A stretch of DNA of 51,652 nucleotides from Blautia sp. MSJ-19 (GTDB lineage: Bacteria > Bacillota > Clostridia > Lachnospirales > Lachnospiraceae): NCBI RefSeq assembly GCF_018918125.1, contig NZ_JAHLQA010000016.1, positions 1 to 51,652 of the forward strand, read 5' to 3'. Under the pieces are notes generated by a model that worked only from the letters and a program-made list of their open reading frames with translations, was not told the DNA's origin and ran no database searches. This document shows positions 1 to 8,645 of the stretch, one piece after another. Made by a program: the position numbers and the translations under genes. Within the stretch, counting starts at the first letter, position 1; each line of letters begins with the position of its first letter.

Positions 1-135
1 AATTATTATGATTATAACAGAAATCCAGCATTTTTCCTCAAAAATCGTTCGATTTCAGGCAGATTTTAAAAGCACGGTGGAATTTATCTGTGCACTGGAA
101 TTTACTTTTTCAAGTCAGCTGATTTTATCTTGCCG
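1..135. other. Left-edge non-coding stretch
   Basis: This lies downstream of the aldolase stop on the minus strand. I see no convincing gene and no strong intrinsic terminator. A TATAAT-like hexamer on the minus strand (11-16) could belong to a promoter firing out of the window, but no good -35 pairs with it. Confidence 0.4.
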
Positions 136-990
136 TCACTTTGCTTTTCCGTTGCTTCCTACGACCATGATCTTCTGCATGACGTATTTCTTAACTTCTT
201 CGCGTCCTGCTGCGTTGTATTTCTTTGGATCAAAGACATCTGGATCTTCTGCCATCACTGCTTTGACACCTTTGGAGAAAGCGATTCGAAGGTCCGTCGC
301 ATAGTTCACTTTGCAGATGCCTCGTTTTACGCACTCTTTTACAGTTTCATCCGGCACACCGGAGGTTCCGTGGAGTACCAGCGGGATATCTACGACCTTG
401 CGGATCTCGCTGAGTCTGTCCAGATCCAGTTTGGGCTCCCCTTTGTAAACGCCGTGTGCGGTTCCGATTGCAACAGCAAGAGAATCCACGCCGGTTCTTT
501 TTACAAATTCTGCTGCTTCCTGCGGATTTGTGTAAGGATCTCCCTCACCGCCGTCCAGGTCATCTTCCTTGCCGCCAACTTTGCCAAGTTCTGCTTCTAC
601 CGGAACGCCGCCCGGATGGCAGGCATCTGCGACTGCTTTGGAAACTTTGATGTTGTCTTCATACGTTTCGTGGGAACCGTCGATCATGATGGAAGTATAT
701 CCGGTTCTGTAAGCACGCATGGCAAGTTCAAAACTGCTGCCGTGATCCAGATGCATCACGACCGGAACAGAAGCCATATCGGCTGCCACTTTGGCATTTG
801 CATAGAAATATGCCAGGTCTGCGTATTTCACGGTAGACGGAGTCGTCTGCATGATGACCGGAGAGTTCAGCTCTTCTGCGGCAGCTACGACTGCCTGTAC
901 CATTTCCATATTTTCTACATTAAATGCACCTACAGCGTATCCGTTTTTCTGTGCATCCAGTAATAATTCCTTTGTTGTAACAAGACTCAT
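136..990 (-). CDS. Class II fructose/tagatose-bisphosphate aldolase
   Basis: Zinc-dependent class II aldolase (GatY/KbaY/Fba family) of 284 residues. It cleaves a ketohexose 1,6-bisphosphate (tagatose- or fructose-type) into dihydroxyacetone phosphate and glyceraldehyde 3-phosphate in the cytoplasm. The catalytic Asp82 and zinc ligand His83 sit in the motif HLDHGSS, and the other zinc ligands are His179 (GTAHG) and His207 (LHGTSG). An in-frame ATG two codons upstream is only 2 nt from AGGAGG. The chosen ATG is 8 nt away, so it is the better start. It is the last gene of the polyol PTS locus, 72 nt after the PfkB kinase. Tagatose bisphosphate is the likely substrate because of the galactitol-type PTS; fructose bisphosphate cannot be excluded. 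Confidence 0.9.
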   Translation of the reverse strand: MSLVTTKELLLDAQKNGYAVGAFNVENMEMVQAVVAAAEELNSPVIMQTTPSTVKYADLAYFYANAKVAADMASVPVVMHLDHGSSFELAMRAYRTGYTSIMIDGSHETYEDNIKVSKAVADACHPGGVPVEAELGKVGGKEDDLDGGEGDPYTNPQEAAEFVKRTGVDSLAVAIGTAHGVYKGEPKLDLDRLSEIRKVVDIPLVLHGTSGVPDETVKECVKRGICKVNYATDLRIAFSKGVKAVMAEDPDVFDPKKYNAAGREEVKKYVMQKIMVVGSNGKAK

Positions 991-1062
991 TTCCATGTCC
1001 TCCTGTAATCGTAATTCTTCAATTTGTTGTAAATTTTCAGCTCTATGTCTAAAATCCCGGCA

Positions 1063-1992
1063 TCATAATTTTTCAATGCTTACCCTGTCAAAAAGATCCT
1101 CACACTGCTCATACTCAAACTTCCCTGTATTTGGGGATACTGCATTTGCAGTAGCAACAGAAATGGCATACTTCAACGCTCTTCCTGCCGTATACCCGCG
1201 TTCAAACGCTACCGCAAAAGCTCCCAGCATGGAGTCGCCGCATCCAACTGCATTGACCGCTTCCACTTTCGGCGGTTTTCCTTTAAAAACACCTTCCTCG
1301 CATACCAGAAGTGCACCGTCTTTTCCAAGCGAGATCACAACATTGTCCACTCCCATTTCGTGGATCTTCTTTGCACAGGCAATGACTTCTTTGAGAGAAG
1401 TGATCTTTGTGTCAAAAAGCTGCTCGATCTCATCCTGGTTTGGCTTCACCAGATTCGGTCCTGCTGTGATGCCATTCTTAAGTGTATCGCCGCTGGAATC
1501 CAGAAGAACTGTTTTTCCCATGGCTTTGGCGATCGTGATCATCCTTCCATAGATATCTTTCTTTAGTCCCCTGGGAATACTTCCGGAAATGGTGACTACA
1601 GCACTGTCGCGGATGATCTCCGGGAATTTTTTCATAAAATCCTGTTCTTCTTCCGGTGCCACTTCAAAGCCTGGCTCCAGATATTCTGTAGATCCATAAC
1701 CCTCATCCAGAATGTTGATGCAGCTTCGTGTCTCCCCCTTAACGTGCCCGAACTGATGTGGGATCTCATCCTTGTCCAGCAGGGATTCCAGATATTGTCC
1801 ATTAAACCCGCCAACAAGCCCTGTCGCCTGTACGTCTGCTCCACAGATGGAAGCCGCCCTTGCTACGTTTAATCCCTTTCCACCAGCCGTCGTGCGGCAT
1901 TCCTGCACCCGCATGACGGTTCCATTTTCGATAACATGATTCATGAAATAGGCTTTGTCCAGTGCCGCATTCATTGTTACTGTTGTGATCAT
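1063..1992 (-). CDS. PfkB-family 1-phosphofructokinase / tagatose-6-phosphate kinase
   Basis: PfkB (ribokinase-superfamily) hexose-phosphate kinase of 309 residues, of the FruK/LacC type. It would phosphorylate tagatose 6-phosphate or fructose 1-phosphate to the bisphosphate that the neighbouring aldolase splits. Visible family features are the N-terminal TMNAALD strand, the substrate-binding GGKGLNVAR segment, and the C-terminal AVGCGDSMLGAF motif with the catalytic Asp of the anion-hole GCGD. An upstream in-frame ATG exists (2031), but AAGGAG lies 6 nt before the ATG at 1992, so that start is preferred. It stands between the dehydrogenase and aldolase genes in one orientation. Exact sugar specificity cannot be read from sequence. 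Confidence 0.88.
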   Translation of the reverse strand: MITTVTMNAALDKAYFMNHVIENGTVMRVQECRTTAGGKGLNVARAASICGADVQATGLVGGFNGQYLESLLDKDEIPHQFGHVKGETRSCINILDEGYGSTEYLEPGFEVAPEEEQDFMKKFPEIIRDSAVVTISGSIPRGLKKDIYGRMITIAKAMGKTVLLDSSGDTLKNGITAGPNLVKPNQDEIEQLFDTKITSLKEVIACAKKIHEMGVDNVVISLGKDGALLVCEEGVFKGKPPKVEAVNAVGCGDSMLGAFAVAFERGYTAGRALKYAISVATANAVSPNTGKFEYEQCEDLFDRVSIEKL

Positions 1993-2058
1993 AACTTTCT
2001 CCTTGTCTGCTATGTCGTTTGTCGTGTCCATTTACTGTCTCTCACAGCAACATCCGAT

Positions 2059-3108
2059 TTACTGTTCACTGTCGATCAGGATCTTTCCTTTCACAAATCC
2101 AGGTGTCTTGTACATTTCAAATGCATCTGCGATCTGACTTAACGGAAGCTTCTTAAAGATGAAGGACTCGTCGAATTTCAGCTCACCTGTCTTGAAGTAA
2201 TGTGCGACAAGTTTCCACTCTTCTCCCGGGAACGGTGCGCTGTAAGACATCCAGGAACCTGTCAGATTGAATTCCTTACGGTTCATGTTTTCCCATTCCT
2301 TGACGGTGAAGGTCAGGTCTTTTGTCGGAGTTCCTACGAAGCAGACATTTGCTTTATTCGCCGCAAGTTCGAATGCCATACGCATAGTGATGGTATTTCC
2401 TGCTGTCTCAAATACATAATCGAAGCCCTGTCCTTCGGTCAGTTCCTTTGCTCTGTCCATAAAACCTTCTTCCAGCGTGTTGATCCCTGCTGTTGCTCCA
2501 AGGCGTTTGCCAAGTTCCAGACGTTCGTTATTGATATCAAATACAACAACTTCTCTTGCACCAAAGATCTTTGCCCACTGCATCACGAACATTCCGATCG
2601 TACCGCCGCCCAGGATTGCTACGGTCTTGCCACCGTTCCATGGCACACGTTTCAGTCCGTGAAGAGCTACGGTTGCCGGTTCGAAGAACGCACCCTGTTC
2701 GAAAGATACTTCGTCTTCAAACGGAACCGCATTCTGCTCCGGAACTACAACGTATTCTGCAAAACTTCCAAATTCTCTGGAACCAATGAAACTGTAATGT
2801 TTGCAGAGAGAATAGTTTCCTTTCTGGCAGTCCGGGCATTTCATGCATGGTACCAGCGGCACACCTGCAACTCTGCTGCCTGGACGGATCTTTGTCACAC
2901 CTTCGCCGACTGCTTCCACAGTTCCGGAAAACTCATGTCCGAGAACATTCGGGAAAAAGTGGCAGGCATCTCCGTTTACTCTCGGTACATCGGAACCGCA
3001 GATCCCTGTATATTTTACTTTGATCAGCACCTGTCCCTTTTTCGGGACTGATTTCTCTATTTCTTCAAATCTGATGTCTTCTCTTGCGTGTACAACTCCT
3101 GCTTTCAT
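2059..3108 (-). CDS. Zinc-dependent polyol-phosphate dehydrogenase (GatD-like)
   Basis: Medium-chain, zinc-dependent alcohol dehydrogenase of 349 residues, closest in pattern to galactitol-1-phosphate 5-dehydrogenase. It would oxidise the PTS-imported polyol phosphate to a ketose phosphate with NAD+. The catalytic zinc site is seen in GICGSD and the downstream GHE. A four-cysteine structural zinc lobe (PCMKCPDCQKGNYSLC) and the Rossmann motif GGGTIGM are also present. The start is the ATG with GGAGG 8 nt upstream, not the ATG that lies inside that ribosome site. Its position in the PTS locus supports a galactitol-like substrate, but related enzymes use sorbitol, xylitol or arabitol phosphates. 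Confidence 0.85.
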   Translation of the reverse strand: MKAGVVHAREDIRFEEIEKSVPKKGQVLIKVKYTGICGSDVPRVNGDACHFFPNVLGHEFSGTVEAVGEGVTKIRPGSRVAGVPLVPCMKCPDCQKGNYSLCKHYSFIGSREFGSFAEYVVVPEQNAVPFEDEVSFEQGAFFEPATVALHGLKRVPWNGGKTVAILGGGTIGMFVMQWAKIFGAREVVVFDINNERLELGKRLGATAGINTLEEGFMDRAKELTEGQGFDYVFETAGNTITMRMAFELAANKANVCFVGTPTKDLTFTVKEWENMNRKEFNLTGSWMSYSAPFPGEEWKLVAHYFKTGELKFDESFIFKKLPLSQIADAFEMYKTPGFVKGKILIDSEQ

Positions 3109-3177
3109 GTTACTGTCCTCCATTTATGTTTGTGCTGGCAGATTTTTATCACCCGCCCGGTTAATTATAGCTGCATT

Positions 3178-4698
3178 TTATTCTGCGTTTTTCTTCATGA
3201 GATCCTTCAGATTCTCATACAGCGCCAGATACGTCTCATAATTTTTTCCATATACGTTATCGTTTGCATGATTCGGTTCATACCTTCTGGTGATCTGCAC
3301 GGTCTGTGCAACGGCATCTTCAAAATTCTCATACATTCCGACGCCTACACCTGCCAGGATCGCCGCACCAAGGGTAGTCGCTGTATCAGAAAACGGTACG
3401 ACAAGCGGTTTTCCGGTGATATCACTCTTGATCTGCATCCAAAGTGCGGAGTTTGCCGAACCGCCGACTGCGCGAAGTTCTTTGACATAAGCGCCTGCCT
3501 GTTCTGCAACATCCAGGTTATGTTTCAGGGAATATGCCACACCTTCCATACAGGAACGGATCATATGTCCCTTGGTCTTGGAAAAATCAAGCCCATAAAA
3601 AACGCCTTTTGCATTTGGATCCCAGATCGGGGAACGCTCACCTGCCATGTATGGGAGAAATACCAGTCCGTCGCTTCCTGCCGGAACCTGTTCTGCCTCT
3701 TCATTGTACTGATGAAGGGAAGTTTTTCCTTTTTCTACTGCAACAACTCTCTCATAATCGCCAAATTCATGTTCCAGCCATCTCATGACTCCGCCGCCTC
3801 CAACGGTTCCGCCCTGGAGAAGCCACTGATCCGGAACGACATGATATCCAAGGATCAGACGTGGATCTGCCGCATATTCGTCGATGCAGATGCTCATGCC
3901 GCCCGCCTGGCCGCCCTGCTCCTGTGTCTCTCCCGGATGGATGACACCCGCTCCAAGAGTTCCACATGCTGCATCCAGCCCACCTGCTGCTACTGGTGTT
4001 CCAACTTTCAGTCCTGTCTGCTCTGCCGCTTTTTCTGTTACCGTTCCGATGATCTGGTGACATGCAACCACTTCCGGAAGAAAGCCTGCCGGTATGCCAA
4101 GTGCCTCGCACATTTCATAGTCCCATTTTCCGGTCCGCATATTGAAGCAGTGCAGTCCGTATCCCATGCTGACATCCTGTGTGATCGCACCGGTCAGACG
4201 ATATCCGATAAAACTGTTGGACTGAAGGATCTTGTATGTTTTTGCATAAACTTCCGGCATATTTTCTTTGTACCAGAGGATCTTGGCTGTGGTATAGGAC
4301 GGCTGGAGCATGTTTCCACAGAGTTCGAATATCTTTTCGCCGCCCACTTCTGCATTCACTCTGTCGCAGATGCTCTGTGCTCTGGTATCCATCCAGATCG
4401 GTGTGTTTGTAAGTACTTTTCCTTCTTCATCGATTGCAATGGCGGACCAGCTCTGTCCGTCAATGCCGATTCCTGCGATATCATCCGGTGAAACGCCGCT
4501 GGAACTGATCACTGTCCAGATAGCCTTGCACACAGCCTCCCACCATTCATCCGGGTTCTGCTCTGCCCAGCCCGGATGCGGGTAATACACCGGATAACCT
4601 TCTGAAACTGCCGCTTCTACTTTGCCGTCTTTTCCAAATAATGCAACTTTACATGCACTTGTTCCTATATCAATCCCCAATAAATACTGTTTCGTCAT
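3178..4698 (-). CDS. FGGY-family carbohydrate kinase (xylulokinase-like)
   Basis: A 506-residue FGGY kinase, full length for the family. The N-terminal ATPase lobe begins GIDIGTSACKVALF. It carries GIDGQSW, the hinge GGLDAACGTLGAG, and a C-terminal AVGGSANSALW segment typical of FGGY_C. These enzymes phosphorylate a free ketose such as xylulose. The start codon overlaps the end of the upstream EIIC gene by 29 nt, so the two are translationally linked. A kinase for a free sugar is unexpected in a PTS pathway, because the PTS already phosphorylates its substrate. It may serve a ketose entering by another route, or a pentitol branch through xylulose. Confidence 0.85.
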   Translation of the reverse strand: MTKQYLLGIDIGTSACKVALFGKDGKVEAAVSEGYPVYYPHPGWAEQNPDEWWEAVCKAIWTVISSSGVSPDDIAGIGIDGQSWSAIAIDEEGKVLTNTPIWMDTRAQSICDRVNAEVGGEKIFELCGNMLQPSYTTAKILWYKENMPEVYAKTYKILQSNSFIGYRLTGAITQDVSMGYGLHCFNMRTGKWDYEMCEALGIPAGFLPEVVACHQIIGTVTEKAAEQTGLKVGTPVAAGGLDAACGTLGAGVIHPGETQEQGGQAGGMSICIDEYAADPRLILGYHVVPDQWLLQGGTVGGGGVMRWLEHEFGDYERVVAVEKGKTSLHQYNEEAEQVPAGSDGLVFLPYMAGERSPIWDPNAKGVFYGLDFSKTKGHMIRSCMEGVAYSLKHNLDVAEQAGAYVKELRAVGGSANSALWMQIKSDITGKPLVVPFSDTATTLGAAILAGVGVGMYENFEDAVAQTVQITRRYEPNHANDNVYGKNYETYLALYENLKDLMKKNAE

Positions 4699-6067
4699 GA
4701 GCTTTTTCTCCTTCTCTGGTCATAGATCCTTTTTTCTGTTTCTTTACGGAATATACGGTGAATGCGAGGCAGGCTGCGTAGATTGCTGCGATCACTGCCG
4801 CACCGCTTAAATTTTCTTTTACAAATAACTGTGTAAATACATAGGTGATCGGGCTTCCTCCCTGATCCAGTGCTGCAACTCTGCCGCCGCCCTGAAGGGA
4901 TCCTGTTACTTCTGCAAGTTTTGTCATCCACGGAATTGTCTGGTTGGAGATCCAGATAGTCATATACATGATGGCACTTCCGGAAAACAGGGTACGGAAA
5001 AGATTTCCTTTGTGAACAGCTACTGCTACGGATGTGAAGAATCCGATGGTTGCAAGGTCTCCGAATGGAAGAACTTCATTTCCAGGTACAAGGACTGCGA
5101 GGATCAGTGTCAGCGGGATAAAAAGGAGTCCTGCTGTGATAACCTGAGAATCTCTCAGAAGGATCGCCGGGTCCAGTCCGATATAAAACTCTGCGTTGTC
5201 AAATTTCTTTGTCAGGATTTCTTTTGCTCTCTCAGAAAGTGGTACGAGCCCGTCCGTAATACAGGACACTACTTTTGGCATCAGTACCATGATCGCTGCC
5301 ATGTTTACTCCAAGTGGAAGTGCATCTTTTGGTGTGTAACCTGCGAGGAAACCTACGGCTGTTCCAAGGATTCCACCGATGATGATCGGCTCTCCAAATA
5401 CACCGATCTTTTTCTGAAGTGAATCTGCTGTGATGCTGATCTTGCGGATTCCAGGAATCTTGTCCAGGATCGCATCGATCACACAGGCGATCACACCCAT
5501 GCAGGAACCGCCGCCGTGAGGAACGGTCAGTCCGTCAAGTCCGAAATAATCCTGCATCAGAGGTGCCCACAGATCTCCCATTTTGTAAACGATCGCTGCG
5601 TGTACGACTACTCCGAGGATTCCAACTCCAAAGTTTCCTGTTACTGTGTAAGCGATGGCTCCTGTAAAAGCCATGTGCCAGATGTTCCATACGTCGATGT
5701 TCACGGTCTTTGTAAGCTTTGTGAGAAGCATGACCACGTTTACCAGGATTGCCACCGGAATGGCGATCGTTGAGATACTGGAAGCCCAGGTCATCGGGGA
5801 TGCTCCCGGCCATCCGATATCAACTACGTTCAATGTCAGTCCAAATCTTTCTGACATCGCCTGTGCTGCAGGTCCCAACTGGTCGCTCATCATATTGATG
5901 AGAAGCGAAAGTCCTACAAAACCTACACCGATCATCAATCCGGAATGGATTGCTTTTCCTACTTTAATTCCCATACAGATACTGATGATCGCGATCACGA
6001 TTGGAAGCATTACGGAAGCTCCCATATCGATCACATACTGAATTCCATTTAACATCATTGTCAGCAT
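4670..6067 (-). CDS. gatC: PTS galactitol-type EIIC permease (copy 1)
   Basis: A 465-residue polytopic membrane protein of the galactitol family EIIC (GatC), with about ten or more hydrophobic segments. It forms the membrane channel that takes up a polyol during phosphorylation by EIIB. AAAGGAGG lies 8 nt before the ATG. It is more than half identical by eye to the second EIIC at 6368-7726, with shared blocks such as VNIDVWNIWHMAFTGA, GLTVPHG and LPFGDLATI. The 3' end overlaps the FGGY kinase. A strong terminator and a 300-nt gap separate it from the EIIA-EIIB-EIIC group, so it probably has its own promoter and borrows EIIA and EIIB from that group. Confidence 0.88.
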   Translation of the reverse strand: MLTMMLNGIQYVIDMGASVMLPIVIAIISICMGIKVGKAIHSGLMIGVGFVGLSLLINMMSDQLGPAAQAMSERFGLTLNVVDIGWPGASPMTWASSISTIAIPVAILVNVVMLLTKLTKTVNIDVWNIWHMAFTGAIAYTVTGNFGVGILGVVVHAAIVYKMGDLWAPLMQDYFGLDGLTVPHGGGSCMGVIACVIDAILDKIPGIRKISITADSLQKKIGVFGEPIIIGGILGTAVGFLAGYTPKDALPLGVNMAAIMVLMPKVVSCITDGLVPLSERAKEILTKKFDNAEFYIGLDPAILLRDSQVITAGLLFIPLTLILAVLVPGNEVLPFGDLATIGFFTSVAVAVHKGNLFRTLFSGSAIMYMTIWISNQTIPWMTKLAEVTGSLQGGGRVAALDQGGSPITYVFTQLFVKENLSGAAVIAAIYAACLAFTVYSVKKQKKGSMTREGEKAHDETVFIGD

Positions 6068-6367
6068 TCTTTTTTCCTCCTTTAAATTTTCATCTGCATT
6101 ATCTTCAGTTCTTTGTTGCTCTTTTCTGTCTCGTTACGTTCCTGTCTTTCTGTCTTCTTGTTCTGACATTTTCTTTTTGCTTTTACGGCCGTTTGTTTTG
6201 TGTTCCTTTTGATGATTCTATGCTAACACGATGGTTATGTGAAAAACAGTCAAAGGTCTTTCCCCTTTTTTTGCAAAAAAATAGAATGGTTGAAAGCCTT
6301 TCCAGAATTTTGGAAAATTTTTCAACCATTCTTTGTATTCATATTTTAATAGAAAATGTGCTTTCTT
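6068..6367. other. Gap between the two EIIC genes
   Basis: This 300-nt stretch has no gene. It holds the strong minus-strand terminator at 6283-6332. After it comes a T-rich stretch that should contain the promoter of the downstream EIIC-kinase-dehydrogenase unit. A possible promoter on the minus strand is TTCACA, 17 nt, TAGAAT, in the region 6208-6245; I hold this weakly. Confidence 0.4.
6283..6332 (-). terminator. Strong intrinsic terminator between EIIC genes
   Basis: A perfect 13-bp outer stem (6283-6295 with 6320-6332) encloses a second short stem (TTTCCA with TGGAAA). On the minus strand it is followed by ATTTTTTTT. It lies about 35 nt after the stop of the EIIA-EIIB-EIIC group and before the second EIIC gene. 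Confidence 0.88.
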
Positions 6368-7726
6368 CTACAGCTCCTCATCTTCGCCCCGGGCTTTTTC
6401 TGCTCTGGAATATTTCACCGACACTGCCAGGCAGACGATATAAATCCCGCTTATGATCAGCAGCCCTGCAAGATTATCACGCTGAAACAGCTCCACAAAA
6501 ATATACGTGATCGGGCTTCCTCCCTGATCCATCGCGGCTGCCAGTCCGTCTCCGCTCAGCGCACCTGTACTTTTTGCAAGTGCTGTCACCCATGGGATCG
6601 TCTGGTTCGTGATCCACAAAGTCATCGTCATGATCAGGCTTCCTGAGATCAGTGTGCGGAAAAGATTTCCCCTATGTACCGCAACAGCGATCGCAATAAA
6701 GAAACTGATCGTTGCCAGATCACCGAATGGAAGCACCTGATTTCCCGGAAGGATCATTGCGATCAGAAGCGTGATCGGGATAAAAAGAAGCCCCGCCGTC
6801 ACTACCTGTGAATCTCCGAGCAGAACTGCCGGGTCCAACCCGATATAAAACTCTCCGTTTCCGAACCGCTTCGAAAGGATTTTCTTAGCACGCTCTGACA
6901 ATGGAAGCAGTCCTTCCATGATACATTTTACGATCTGCGGCATCAGCACCATCACGGCAGACATCTGGATTCCCAGCATAAAAGCATCGTCCGGACGGTC
7001 GCCTGCGAGGAGTCCGATTGCCGTTCCCATAATTCCGCCAATAACGATCGGCTCTGCAAGCACACCTGCTTTTTCCTGAAGCTGATCGATTGAAAAATTG
7101 ATATCGCGGATTCCGGGGATTTTTTCGATGATCCAGTCCGTCAGACACGCCACCGGTGCCATATAGGATGCCGTGCCATGCGGCACCGTAAGCCCCGTCA
7201 GTTCAAAATATCCTCCTATAAAAGGAGCCCACAGATCTCCCAGTTTATAAACGATCGCGGCATGAAAAGCCACTCCCAGAATGCCGATCCAGAGCTTTCC
7301 TGTCACCGTATATGCCAGTGCCCCGGTAAACGTCATATGCCAGATGTTCCAGAGATCGATATTGACCGTTCTGGTAAGTTTCATTCCAAGCATGACGATG
7401 TTCACCAGGATTGCCAGCGGTATCGCAATCGCCGAAAGCCAGGATGCCCACGCCATCGGAGATGCCCCCTGCCATCCAAGATCGACCACCCGGAGATTCA
7501 AGCCAAAACGTTCCGACATTTTTGCCGCCGCTGTCCCAAGCTGACTGTTCATCATCTCCACGATCAGGTTGATCCCGACAAATCCGGCACCGATCATCAG
7601 ACCGGAGCGAATCGCTTTGCCTGGTTTTACCCCAAAACACAGACTCAGGAAAACAACCGTCAACGGAAGGAGAGATGAAGCCCCCATATTGTTGATGACA
7701 TCTACTGCCTTCTCCAGTAAATTCAC
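6368..7726 (-). CDS. gatC: PTS galactitol-type EIIC permease (copy 2)
   Basis: A 452-residue membrane component of a galactitol-type PTS, paralogous to the EIIC at 4670-6067. Shared blocks include VNIDLWNIWHMTFTGA and FYIGLDPAVLLGDSQVVTAG. I prefer the GTG at 7726, which has GGGAGG 10 nt upstream. An ATG eight codons further upstream (7750) has no ribosome site and overlaps this one. It is the third gene of an EIIA-EIIB-EIIC set, the normal gat order, and is followed by a strong terminator. It is probably the cognate partner of the adjacent EIIA and EIIB. Confidence 0.88.
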   Translation of the reverse strand: MNLLEKAVDVINNMGASSLLPLTVVFLSLCFGVKPGKAIRSGLMIGAGFVGINLIVEMMNSQLGTAAAKMSERFGLNLRVVDLGWQGASPMAWASWLSAIAIPLAILVNIVMLGMKLTRTVNIDLWNIWHMTFTGALAYTVTGKLWIGILGVAFHAAIVYKLGDLWAPFIGGYFELTGLTVPHGTASYMAPVACLTDWIIEKIPGIRDINFSIDQLQEKAGVLAEPIVIGGIMGTAIGLLAGDRPDDAFMLGIQMSAVMVLMPQIVKCIMEGLLPLSERAKKILSKRFGNGEFYIGLDPAVLLGDSQVVTAGLLFIPITLLIAMILPGNQVLPFGDLATISFFIAIAVAVHRGNLFRTLISGSLIMTMTLWITNQTIPWVTALAKSTGALSGDGLAAAMDQGGSPITYIFVELFQRDNLAGLLIISGIYIVCLAVSVKYSRAEKARGEDEEL

Positions 7727-7819
7727 CTTGTTTAAACCTCCCTGCATCAAATGATATCTTTGGATTCTGCCATATTTATGCCAAAATCCTCCACGTACTA
7801 TTGCCTGTAAGCCATCCAG

Positions 7820-8104
7820 TCACTGCTTCAATACTTCCAGGATCTTTGCTTCTGTCGCTTCCTCTCCGATTCCGGAAATAAAAGCCATTCCATTCACATA
7901 AGGAATTCCATAATCCCGCTTGATCCTGGATGTTGTGACGATCAGATCGGTTCCTTCCAGATTTGATTCAATCTCCGAAATACGAATCTGGCAGATTTCC
8001 ACATCAATCCCGTTTTTTTTGCATAATTCCACAATTTTATTCGCCGCTATAGTGGAAGTTGCCACTGCCCCACCACATGCCGCGATCACTTTTTTCTTTA
8101 ACAT
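7820..8104 (-). CDS. gatB: PTS galactitol-type EIIB
   Basis: A 94-residue EIIB phosphocarrier of the lactose/cellobiose/galactitol fold. The phosphorylated residue is Cys10 in AACGGAVATS, at the end of the first strand as is usual. It receives phosphate from EIIA and passes it to the polyol bound in EIIC, in the cytoplasm at the membrane. Its start overlaps the end of the EIIA gene by 7 nt, and the EIIC gene follows after about 90 nt. No second EIIB is present, so this one may serve both EIIC proteins. Confidence 0.92.
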   Translation of the reverse strand: MLKKKVIAACGGAVATSTIAANKIVELCKKNGIDVEICQIRISEIESNLEGTDLIVTTSRIKRDYGIPYVNGMAFISGIGEEATEAKILEVLKQ

Positions 8105-8565
8105 GTTTTTTCTCTTTTCTGTATCGCTGTCCGAACTTCTTCTTTGTTCTTTGCTGCCAACAGTCCCTTAAGGATCTGTTCATCCTTAATCATATCCAGG
8201 ATCTGCAGCAGGCGGTCGATGTGTTTATCTTTTCCTGCAACCGTGAACATGATCACAATCTTCACCGGAATCTGATAATCCTCTTCTCCCATTGCATCAA
8301 AAACGATCGGCTCATCCAGCACTGCAATCGAGATTCCTTCCTTTTTGACATGTTCCGCATCTGTGTGCGGGATTGCAACTCCGATCCCGTCCACGTCCAA
8401 GCCTGTCGGATAGTCTTTTTCCCGCTCCAGGAGTGCCTCTGTAAACCCTTCTTCCCCGTATCCTTCCTGAATCATGGCATCTCCCATGATCTGCAGCACT
8501 TCTTTGTTGTCGGCTGCTTTCAGCTTCAGAAAGATTAATGTATCTTTTAACTCTTTCCAGATCAT
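8098..8565 (-). CDS. gatA: PTS EIIA, fructose/mannitol/galactitol type
   Basis: A 155-residue EIIA of the PTS_EIIA_2 family. The phosphorylated histidine is His67 in AIPHTD. It carries phosphate from HPr to EIIB. An upstream in-frame ATG at 8601 lacks a ribosome site; the ATG at 8565 follows AGGGAT and matches the usual domain start. The gene overlaps EIIB by 7 nt and follows the regulator gene by 80 nt, so regulator and transporter are probably one transcript, giving autocontrol. Confidence 0.9.
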   Translation of the reverse strand: MIWKELKDTLIFLKLKAADNKEVLQIMGDAMIQEGYGEEGFTEALLEREKDYPTGLDVDGIGVAIPHTDAEHVKKEGISIAVLDEPIVFDAMGEEDYQIPVKIVIMFTVAGKDKHIDRLLQILDMIKDEQILKGLLAAKNKEEVRTAIQKREKTC

Positions 8566-8645
8566 TTTATCCCTGCTTTCTGTTCTTTTGTTCATGAACA
8601 TTCTATATGTATCTCTGCACCCTGCTCTCTAATTCTGTGCAGTAT

